From the NCBI RefSeq assembly GCF_014132355.1, contig NZ_BLZO01000062.1:1-64000 (forward strand): 64,000 nucleotides of DNA, given 5' to 3'. Both the position numbers and the translations under genes were made by a program. The stretch comes from Okeania sp. KiyG1 (GTDB taxonomy: Bacteria; Cyanobacteriota; Cyanobacteriia; Cyanobacteriales; Microcoleaceae). This document shows positions 51,836-60,865 of the stretch, in pieces. Position 1 is the stretch's first letter. Each line of letters opens with the position of its first letter. The notes under the pieces were generated by a model that was given only the letters and a program-made list of their open reading frames with translations, searched no databases and was not told the DNA's origin.

Positions 51836-53654
51836 ATGGAAAATTCCAAACAACAAGATAAAATACTAAATATGGACAAAACTCCAGCAGATATCCTAAT
51901 TGTTGATGATACACCAGAAAATTTACGCCTTTTATCTCGAATGCTAACAAAGCAAGGGTATAATGTTCGTAAGGCAATTAGTGGACAAATGGCACTGAGG
52001 GCAGTAAACACTGCACCCCCCAATCTCATTTTGCTAGATATTATGATGCCACTGGTAGATGGGTATGAAGTTTGTGAACAGTTAAAAAATAATCCTCAGA
52101 CCTCTGAAATTCCGATCATTTTTCTCAGCGCGCTTGATGATGTAATTGATAAAGTTAAAGCATTTAAAGTAGGAGGGGTAGATTATATTACTAAACCATT
52201 TCACCTAGAAGAAGTTTTAATCCGAATTCAAAATCAATTATCACTACAAGCTGCAGAAAAAGAAATTCACTTACTTAATACTCAACTAGAAATAAGAGTG
52301 CAAGAGCGTACAAAGCAGCTAGAGGAAGCTAATGCTAAATTACTTGAAATGGCGCTTCACGATAGTTTGACAGGATTAGCAAATCGGGTTTTATTCATGG
52401 ACCGTCTCAAACAAGCTCTTGATTATACTAAAGTAAATTCAGAATATAAGTTTGCCGTGATGTTTCTAGATTGCGATCGCTTCAAAGTAGTTAATGATTC
52501 TCTTGGCCATCTAGTAGGAGATGAATTACTCATAGCAATTTCTGATCGCTTACAAAAGGTACTTAAACCAGAAGATACCCTAGCTAGACTAGGAGGAGAT
52601 GAATTTGGTATTCTGCAAATCAATATTCAAAATATAGATGCTGCTATCAACTTAGCAAATCAAATATTTGAACTTCTATCTTATCCATTTAAGCTGCTCA
52701 GACATGAGGTTTTTATTAATGCTAGTATTGGCATTACTGTAGGCAATAGTAACTATGAAAAACCAGAGTATTTATTAAGAGATGCAGATACAGCAATGTA
52801 TCAAGCTAAAGCATCAGGGAAAGCAAGGTATCATACCTTCAGTCCAGAAATGCATAATTCTGCTCTCCAACTTTTGCAGTTAGAAACAGACCTACGCCGA
52901 GCAATTAATCAACAAGAATTTATCGTTTATTATCAACCAATTATTGAATTTAATACAGGTAAAATAACAGGTTTTGAAGCACTGGTACGTTGGTATCATC
53001 CTCAACGTGGTATAGTTTCACCAGGATTATTTATTCCGATAGCAGAAGAAACAGGTTTAATTAACCCCCTTGGCAATTTAGTAATGCGGGAGGCGTGTCA
53101 TCAACTCTACAAATGGCAACAGCAAAAAATTACCGATTATCCTCTAACAATGAGTATTAATTTATCAGTAAGACAGTTTGCCCAACCAAATTTGATTGAA
53201 CAAGTCGATAAAATTCTGGCAGAAACACAAGTAAATCCTCAAAATATTAAATTAGAAATTACAGAAAGTGCTATAATGGAAAATACAAAAACTGCTGATA
53301 TTTTACTTAAAAACTTAGAGAAAGATATATAAAACTGTGTATAGATGATTTTGGTACTGGTTATTCTTCACTGAGTTACTTACATTTATTTCCTGTAGAT
53401 ACTCTCAAAATAGACCGCTCTTTTATCTGGTCAATTGATGATAAATCGACTGATTTAGGACTTGTTCCAGCAATTATTAGTATTGCTAAAACTATGAGAA
53501 TGAATGTAATTGCTGAAGGTATAGAAACACCTATACAATTCAAACAATTAAAAAATTAAAATGTGACTTTGGTCAAGGATTTTTATTTTCTCAACCTCTA
53601 GAAGCAGAAAAAATTACTCAATTACTGAAGACAAATCCCCAGTGGCAGTGGTAA
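51836..53654 (+). CDS. REC-GGDEF-EAL cyclic-di-GMP enzyme (two frameshifts as given)
   Basis: About 605 residues once repaired. REC domain about 18-135 with phospho-acceptor D68 (LILLDIMMP). GGDEF domain about 165-335 with the intact RLGGDEF at 251-257. EAL domain from about 345, with E381-A-L (GFEALVRW), INLS and EITES before the break, and DDFGTGYSSL, LKIDRSF and AEGIE after it. The frame breaks near 53332 (an extra TA in GATATATAAAACTG, or one missing base) and at A6 53550-53555 (one missing A). It could make and degrade c-di-GMP. It follows the hybrid kinase by 187 bases on the same strand, so it is a good candidate output partner. Confidence 0.85.
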
Positions 53655-53964
53655 TATCAATTCTGGTGGAATTGGACATAAAAAAATATCCAATCATTAT
53701 AACTACGCTCATCCAACATGAATATCTTTCCTACTGAGTTATGACTCCTAAAAACTACTAATCTATAACTGTTTAACTGGATTTGATATAATACCGTTTC
53801 ACGGAATTCAAAAGTCAAAAGTCATGCATTATGATTTTATAGCTCAAAACTTTGATGCTTCAGTAATTTCAGCAAATTATTCGACATCTAAAGTTTGAAA
53901 CTATTTGTAACATTTTTTATCGCTCGAATCAATACTTTTCCCACTATTCCCTGTTCCCTGTTTT
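53655..53964. other. Spacer after the EAL gene
   Basis: Contains a half MITE (CTATAACTGTTTAACTGGAT, TTGATATAAT, about 53762-53792) and AT-rich DNA shared with 56588-56700 (CATGCATTAAGATTTTAT...ATTTAAAGTTTGAAACTATT, here diverged). No gene. Confidence 0.5.
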
Positions 53965-56057
53965 CTATTCCCTGCTATAGTATTGATTAACTTGCCACAA
54001 ACGAACAACACCGTAGCGACCACTAGATGCCAAAAAGTTGCCATTTGGAGAAAACGCAATACTGTTAACAATATTCGTATGTCCAAATAAAGTTTTTAAG
54101 GACTTACCAGTACTAACATCCCATAAACGAACAGTTTGGTCATCACTTCCAGATGCCAATATTTTACCATCAGCAGAAAAAGTAACTCGATTAATTATAC
54201 TCTGATGACCTATTAAAAGTTTGCTCATTTTTCCAGTGGCAATATTCCACAACCGTATAGTTTTCTCTCCACCCGCAGATGCTAATAATTTGCTATCTGG
54301 GGAAAAGGCAACTGTTTTAACATACATTGTATGTCCTGAGAAAATTTTCAGGGGTTTACCGTTGCTAGTATTCCATAACCGGACTGTTTTATCAGCACTT
54401 CCAGATGCCAACATTTTACCATCTTTGGAAAAAGCAATACTCCAGACTAAATCATCATGGCCTGCGAGCAGTGCTAACTTCCTACCAGTAAGTACATCCC
54501 ATAATATTAATGTTTCTTCCCGACTACCAGATGCTAATAACTTGCCACTGGCAGAAAAAGCTACACTTTTAACTACATCTGTATGTCCTGTCAAAACTCG
54601 CGTTTGCTTGCCAGTAATAGCATTCCATAAACGCACGTTAGTATCATCACTAGCAGATGCTAATAACTTACCATCTGGGGAAAAAGCCAAACTACCGATT
54701 AAACTTTCATGTCCTTTGAGAATGCGTAGTTGTTCCCCAGAATTAGTATTCCATAAGCGGATATTTTTATCCCAACTTCCGGATGCTAAGGTTTTGCCGT
54801 CGGGAGAGAAAGCAATACTTTCTACTCTATTCATAAACCCTTGAATTAAGTGTTCTAATTCCCCAGTGTTAACATTCCACAAACGCACAGTTTCATCTCC
54901 ACTGCCTGATATTAATAAACTGCCATCGGGGGAGAAAGCGACACTGTTAACAAAACTTGTATGGCCAGTAATTAGTTGTAACTGTTTTCCTGTAGTCACA
55001 TCCCACAAGCGCAAATTGTTTTCATCTCCTGCGGATACTAATAATTTGCTATCTGGAGAAAAAGCTGCATCATATATTTTACAACTATGACCCTGTAAAA
55101 CTTGTATTTGTTTACCAGAAGCAACATCCCATAAGCGTATAGTTTCATCCCAACTGCCTGATGCTAATATTTTGCCATCTGGAGAAAAGGCAACCATTGT
55201 CACCCGACCTTCATGCCCTGACAATAGTCGTATTTGTTTGCCAGTGGCAACATCCCACAAACGTATAGTTTCATCCCAACTACCCGATGCTAATATTTTG
55301 CCATCTGGTGAGAAAGCAACTGTTTCGACTCGCTTAATATTTTCTTGGAGAACTTGTATTTGTTTGCCAGTGGCAACATCCCATAAGCGTATAGTTTCAT
55401 CCCAACTACCGGATGCTAATATTTTGCCATCTGGTGAGAAAGCAACATTGTTAATTGGAGAAATATGTCCTTTTAATTCTGCTAATAATTGACCTGTGCG
55501 TAAATTCCATAAATATATATTTGGATCTGCTCCTACAGCTAGCAAGTTATGACGAGAATTAATCGCACCACACTTAGCAGGGCAGTCAATTTCCCATAAT
55601 ATATTTTCACTCAAACCTATCTGAAATAAAGTAGCACCACCAGCACTACAGACAAGAATTAAATTATTTTTAAGGGTATTATATCTGTGATAAATCCACG
55701 TCCTAAACGTTTTTTCATCCCTTGATTAACTAATTCTGGTAAAGCAACAGAGCGAGGATATTGTAATAATTCTTCTTTTTGTTTTTCTGTGGCTTTTTCC
55801 CAGAGTAAATTGTGTGCTGTCCACTGGACTCTTCCTGTTTCTGTTTGAATAATTGGGGCAATAAGTTTGATGCCTTCTCTACCAAATTTAAGTGCTTCTC
55901 TCACAGCAGCTATTCTTTGTTCTTGGGGGTTATTATTGGTAAGTTTAGTTTTGAGAAGCTGCAATTTTTTCAGAGTTTCTGTATCCTTTGGAGTAGATGT
56001 AGATTGTCCAGTAGGGATTAAATTATCAAAAGACTTATTTTGTGAGTTATTATTCAT
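53965..56057 (-). CDS. WD40-repeat protein, two-propeller type (one frameshift as given)
   Basis: About 697 residues after one repair. The N-terminal helical region (about 1-130: LQLLKTKLTNNNPQEQRIAA, WTAHNLLWEKATEKQKEELL) reads as a short HEAT/ARM-like module. Then 13 clear WD40 blades plus a first one (LILVCSAGGATLFQIGLSEN) make about 14, fitting two seven-bladed propellers. The frame breaks at A5 55667-55671 (T on the + strand), exactly at the start of blade 1; one more A joins both parts. Three successive blades share SPDGKILASGSWDETIRLWD almost identically, a sign of recent internal duplication. Acts presumably as a scaffold; partners unknown. Confidence 0.88.
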
Positions 56058-56702
56058 TGTTTATAGCTGATGGACTTAATGCCATTGTATTTAATTTTAT
56101 GGAAGAAGGAAGAGGGAACAGGGAAGAAGGAAGAAGTAATACCGTTTCACAGAAGTTATAACAGGACTTACGCAAATTCACCTTGAAAACGCCATATGTA
56201 GGGGCGTTAACGATAGTTATGCGAAGCATAAGGCATTTGCGTTACGCAAAGCTCCGAATTGTGCCCTCACTGGATTTAGTGTCCGTGCGTAATACCAATT
56301 TGAAAAAAGAATGCTATGAAAAGTGCCACTCTATCAGATATTCTTAAAAATAGTGACTATCGTGGATTTTAGATAGTTATTTATATCGTTTTTACCTTTT
56401 TTAAAATATTTCCTTCTTCTTCCTTCTTCCTTCTTCCTTCTTCCTTCTTCCTTCTTTCTTACTTCTATTGTAACAAACACTTATCAAATTGGTACAAGTC
56501 AAAAGCGAGTGCTAATTGGCGAGGTTTCTTATGACGCTTTTAAAGTGTGGAAATAGTTCCGCACACAGCCCCTCCAGAATGTAAGACGCACATCTGAGAG
56601 TCAAAAGTCATGCATTAAGATTTTATCAGCTCAAAACTTTGATGCTACAGTAATATCAGGAAATTATTTAACATTTAAAGTTTGAAACTATTTGTGACAT
56701 TT
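56058..56702. repeat. Spacer with microsatellite and palindrome fragments
   Basis: 56100-56135 GGAAGAAG repeats; 56163-56285 a degraded GGACTTACGCA-family copy with GCATTTGCGTTACGCAAAGC; 56406-56460 a TTCCTTCTTCC microsatellite. No gene. Confidence 0.6.
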
Positions 56703-57893
56703 TTAAAGTGAATTGGTATAAGTTCGCCCTTTCCAATTACTACCTCGCCGTCGCCAGTATTGCCAAGCTGAATTTATGGTAATTAATGTATAAATCGAAG
56801 CAACAGTTGGTAAACTCATGGCATAGATTGGTGAAAGTTGATAAAATCTGACAATAGGTAAGTAAGCTAGAAACATTAATATTCTTGCCAAGAAAGCGAT
56901 CGCTACTATTTCCCACCAACTAAAAATTACTCCTAAAATTATTCCTAATGAAGGAATTAAATAAGTTAATTTCATCCCTATTACTGTTGCGGCTAACAGC
57001 AGAGGTGAATAATTTAATTGAGTAAAAGCAGTACGAGCAACCATATTCCAAATACTAAATAAATCTGGATAGGAACGTCTACTTTTCGTGTCTGAAGTTA
57101 GCCCTAACCAAATCTTTTTATTTGTTGATTTTTGTTTAACTGCTGTAGCTAAAGAACAATCATCTATTAAAGCATTTTTAATAACTTCTATTCCGCCAAT
57201 TTCATCTAAAACTTGGTGACGAATTAATATACAACCTCCAGCAGCTGCAGCGGTAGAATTTTGCGGATTATTTACCCATCTAAATGGATATAATTTTTGG
57301 AAAAAAAATACAAATGCCGGAATCATTAATTCCTCTGCTAAAGTTTGGCATTGCAGCCTCACCATTAAAGAAGCTAAGGCTAAATTTTCCTGTTCTGCTT
57401 TAATAATAAGTTGACTAATATTTGTGGAGCTATGTTCAATATCTGCATCAGTAAAAAGAAAATAATCTGGGGCTGGAGTTTGTTGTTTTGCATATCTAAT
57501 TCCTTGATTAATTGCCCATATTTTTCCACTCCAACCACTAGGTAAGTTTCCTGCTGAAATTACTTCTAGTTTAGTAAAATTATCATTTTGTTGAGCTATA
57601 AATTTTGCAACATTAGCTGTATTATCTTTGCTATTGTCGTCCACCAATATAATCTTGAAATTTCCTGGATAATCTTGATTTAATAAGGATTTTAGTGTCG
57701 ATCTCAATAATTTTGCTTCATTTCTAGCAGGAACGATGGCAGCAATTGATGGCCAATATTGAATCTTTCTAATTTCTGTTTCTGATCTGGACAATAATTG
57801 TCTATCTACTAACCAAAATTTGCCTCTAAAAAGTAATAAATATATCCATATTATCAGATTTAAAACGCTCGTTATTAATAAAATTTTGTGCAT
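56703..57893 (-). CDS. hpnB: Hopanoid-associated glycosyltransferase HpnB, GT2 family
   Basis: A 396-residue membrane glycosyltransferase. One N-terminal helix (about 3-22), a GT-A catalytic domain (about 45-260) with AIVPARNEAKLLRSTLKSLL, ILVDDNSKDNTA and the DxD-like FTDADIEHS, then three or more helices (about 290-380) and a basic tail WQYWRRRGSNWKGRTY. This arrangement is that of HpnB, found with hopanoid genes; the precise sugar and lipid are not established. Intact frame. Confidence 0.85.
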   Translation of the reverse strand: MHKILLITSVLNLIIWIYLLLFRGKFWLVDRQLLSRSETEIRKIQYWPSIAAIVPARNEAKLLRSTLKSLLNQDYPGNFKIILVDDNSKDNTANVAKFIAQQNDNFTKLEVISAGNLPSGWSGKIWAINQGIRYAKQQTPAPDYFLFTDADIEHSSTNISQLIIKAEQENLALASLMVRLQCQTLAEELMIPAFVFFFQKLYPFRWVNNPQNSTAAAAGGCILIRHQVLDEIGGIEVIKNALIDDCSLATAVKQKSTNKKIWLGLTSDTKSRRSYPDLFSIWNMVARTAFTQLNYSPLLLAATVIGMKLTYLIPSLGIILGVIFSWWEIVAIAFLARILMFLAYLPIVRFYQLSPIYAMSLPTVASIYTLITINSAWQYWRRRGSNWKGRTYTNSL

Positions 57894-57996
57894 AAATTTA
57901 CTCTGATTTATAAGTTTAAAAATACTTGCAAATGTTGTATATCGTTAGACGAATAACCTATGACCTCTTACCAATTCTCATTTCTTCTACGTCCTA

Positions 57997-58182
57997 ATAT
58001 CATGTCCGGTTGAACAGTTATAAATAAATAACGACGGAGTCCTCAGGAGTCAACCCACCCCTCGCCCCTCCCCTCCCAACCCACCCCTAACCCCGACCGT
58101 GGAGGGGAGGGGAAGTCAGGAGTCAGGAGGGAAGAAAGAAGAAGGAGAGAGTTTTTTATCACTAATTATCCGGACATGATAT
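57997..58182. repeat. MITE, ATATCATGTCCGG terminal repeats, copy B
   Basis: 186 bp, near-exact reverse complement of 29159-29347, with ATATCATGTCCGG at 57997 and CCGGACATGATAT ending at 58182. Flanks differ between copies, so the ends define the mobile unit. Confidence 0.88.
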
Positions 58183-58654
58183 AAATCGTTAATCTACAAT
58201 ACTTTGAAACAGCCCTGCCTTCCTGGGAGCAGAGCTAATTCTTTGTCATCAGAGAATATTAATGTGAAATACACAGGACTTACGCAAATTCTTAGACAGT
58301 ACCCTATCATTAGGGGGCGCAATTCGGAGCTTTGCGGAGCGCAAATGCCATTCGCCCCTACAATATATGGCGCTTGGTGCGTAAGTCCTGATACATTTAA
58401 TTGTGCAAATATAAAAATCTCTCCATCTCTCCATCTCCCCATCCCCCATCTCCCCACATTCCCCTCCTGGGAGCAGTAGGGGTGGGTCCCCCATCTCCCC
58501 ATCAATTTTTCTAAGCGTGACAATAAATTGACCCTGGGGGTTAGGGGTGGGTCCCTACTCCCTACCCAAGCAAAAAGACTTTATTCAGCAAACCCTAATA
58601 ATTAATAATTAATAATTAATAATTAATAATTAATTGTTGAACACCTTTTTATCC
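58183..58654. repeat. Palindromic repeat and microsatellite before the S9 peptidase end
   Basis: 58274-58390 is a full GGACTTACGCA-family element (CAGGACTTACGCAAATTCTT ... GCGTAAGTCCTG). 58415-58505 has CATCTCC repeats and CCCCTCCTGGGAGCAG. 58590-58637 is a TAATTAA/AATTAAT microsatellite. No gene, although several short overlapping frames exist. Confidence 0.7.
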
Positions 58655-60586
58655 CTAGAAATTAATAATTTCTATCTCCTCTAAATTTTCAGCAGGTGTA
58701 AATCCAAATACACGGGAGTAAAAATAAAATTCCCCATCTAAAGCCCGTTTAATATTTTCTGAACGACGAAACCCATGTTGTTCTTCTGGAAAGGCAACAT
58801 AAGCCACTGGTAATCCTTTTTGCTTTAAAGCTTCTAACATTATTTCTGCTTGATTTGGTGGCACAACTTTATCTTCTAAACCTTGGAAAAAAATTACAGG
58901 ACAAGACAAAAGCTCAGTAAAATGAATAGGCGATCGCTGTTTGTATAAATCTTTTTTTTCAGGGTAAGGACCAATCAGTCCATCTAAATAACGAGATTCA
59001 AATTTATGAGTATCTGTGGCTAAAGCTTCTAGATCGCTAACTCCATAATAACTAGCACCAGCCTTAAAAACATCCTTAAAAGTTAACGCACATAAAGTAG
59101 TATAACCTCCTGCACTACCGCCAGAAATAGCCATACGATTACCATCAACTAAACCCTGTTTAGCTAAATATTGAGCGCCATTAACACAATCATCAACATC
59201 AACAATTCCCCAGTTATCTTTTAGTCTTTGCTGATACTCTCGTCCATAACCAGTACTGCCTCCATAATTAACATCAAGTAGGGCAAAACCACGACTTGTC
59301 CAATATTGAATTTTTAAGCTTAAACTACTAGAAGTTGCTGCCGTAGGGCCACCATGACTTTTGACTAAAAGAGGTGGTTTTTCTGATGTTATTTCTGTGT
59401 AATCTTGATTAGTTGGTGGGTAAAATAAACCATAAGCAGTATTCCCATTTTCAGTAGGAAATTCTATTGATTGAGGAATAGATAAATAACCTGAATTAAT
59501 CTCTAATTCTGTAGAACGTTTTAAGATATCAATAGCACCTGTAGATAGATTTATATTTACAATTTCAGTGGGTTTTGTTGGAGAACTTCCCAGAAAATAA
59601 ACTCGATCTTCTTTGGCTTTCAAAGAACCCATTGAAGTATAGGGTATTTCTATTTGCTGTAGATGTTTTTTCGTAGTATTAAGAGTTGCTAAATGCCAAA
59701 TTCCATTTTGAGTAAAAGTGCAAAGAATTGTGTTTGCTGCTGTAAAGCCATAAGTAGACATTCCAAATACCCATTGTGGCATTCCAAACTCTGCATTTAA
59801 AGGATATAATGGCTCTACATTTACCATTTCAGTTCCTGAAACCCGATAAATATTCCACCATTTAGAGCGATCGCTAACAAAATATAAGATTCCTTCTGGC
59901 GACCATTCTGGTTGAAAAATTGATTCCTGTTTGCCACCTGCAACTAATTGAGTTTCACCTAATAAACCATTTGCATTAATCTGAGCTATCCATAACTCAG
60001 TACCATCCCAAGGCATATTAGGATGATTCCAACTTATCCAACAAAGTCGCTTTCCATCTGGACTCAGACGTGGCGAGGCATAAAAGTCATTACCCTCCAC
60101 TAATATCTGAATATCTGCCTCATTTTTGATATTGATGCTAACTATCCTATTTATAGCTTCTCCACCTTTGGTATGATCTTCCTGAATACAAATTAGGCGA
60201 TCGCGCTGTTTATCCATCACAGCATCAGCATAACGGCAGTTTACTTCTGGAGTTAAAGGTTTAGGACCTGCATCTGGAGTTTGGCAGTAGAGACGTTGGT
60301 CAGCAAAATTAGAAAAATAAATCGTGCCATCTGTCACCAAAAACGCACCACCTCCGTATTCATGGACTCTGGTACGGACATTAAAAGGCGGGGGAGTGAT
60401 GTCATTTGTCTGTCCATCTGGAGTGTGACGGACAATAACATTTCGTCCACCTTCTGAGGGTCGTCCTTCAATCCAGTAAACATCCTCACCATCAATGGCA
60501 AGACTGCTAAGTCCAATTGTCCCTGCCACAATCAAATCAGCAGTGATGGGAGATTTCCAAGAGCCATAAGGTGCTATTTCTTTCAT
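58655..60586 (-). CDS. S9 family serine peptidase (prolyl oligopeptidase-like)
   Basis: A 643-residue cytosolic-type peptidase. An N-terminal seven-bladed propeller (about 1-380) restricts substrate access. The alpha/beta hydrolase domain carries the triad S491 (GGSAGGY), D572 (GLEDKVVPPN) and H604 (EEQHGFRR). Related enzymes cleave short peptides, often as dipeptidyl or acylaminoacyl peptidases; the exact specificity is unclear. Intact. No signal peptide. A 13-bp-stem hairpin lies between this gene and the RTX gene upstream on the same strand. Confidence 0.93.
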   Translation of the reverse strand: MKEIAPYGSWKSPITADLIVAGTIGLSSLAIDGEDVYWIEGRPSEGGRNVIVRHTPDGQTNDITPPPFNVRTRVHEYGGGAFLVTDGTIYFSNFADQRLYCQTPDAGPKPLTPEVNCRYADAVMDKQRDRLICIQEDHTKGGEAINRIVSINIKNEADIQILVEGNDFYASPRLSPDGKRLCWISWNHPNMPWDGTELWIAQINANGLLGETQLVAGGKQESIFQPEWSPEGILYFVSDRSKWWNIYRVSGTEMVNVEPLYPLNAEFGMPQWVFGMSTYGFTAANTILCTFTQNGIWHLATLNTTKKHLQQIEIPYTSMGSLKAKEDRVYFLGSSPTKPTEIVNINLSTGAIDILKRSTELEINSGYLSIPQSIEFPTENGNTAYGLFYPPTNQDYTEITSEKPPLLVKSHGGPTAATSSSLSLKIQYWTSRGFALLDVNYGGSTGYGREYQQRLKDNWGIVDVDDCVNGAQYLAKQGLVDGNRMAISGGSAGGYTTLCALTFKDVFKAGASYYGVSDLEALATDTHKFESRYLDGLIGPYPEKKDLYKQRSPIHFTELLSCPVIFFQGLEDKVVPPNQAEIMLEALKQKGLPVAYVAFPEEQHGFRRSENIKRALDGEFYFYSRVFGFTPAENLEEIEIINF

Positions 60587-60799
60587 AGTTTAAAATTAAA
60601 ATTATAGATTATAGAGCAATATTTACTACTAATTGTGTCATTGTCAGTCACTAAGTCCTAAATATTCAGTTTCATTTAATATAGGACAATATAATTTTGA
60701 CTTAACTACCGCCACTCAACCTACAATGTTAATACAACCGAATAATATCGACTGAAAAAAAGTTTGTTAAAAGGAATATTAAAGCGTAGTGCAAATTTT

Positions 60800-60830
60800 A
60801 GGGGCATAGTATTCGTGATACTATGCCCCT
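60800..60830 (-). terminator. Long hairpin after the RTX gene
   Basis: AGGGGCATAGTAT and ATACTATGCCCCT form a perfect 13-bp stem with a 5-base loop, 36 bases beyond the RTX stop on the minus strand. There is no clean T-tract after it (TAAAATTTG), so it may be a terminator or a REP-like element. Confidence 0.55.
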
Positions 60831-60865
60831 ACTTCAAATTATGAGTTGTAGACTATTCTCATTTA

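Noticed and set aside
53332-53345. Another A-tract loss in the EAL gene
   Set aside because: Conserved spacing to DDFGTG fits better with an extra TA in a TATATA run than with a missing A, so I did not count it among the A-tract cases.
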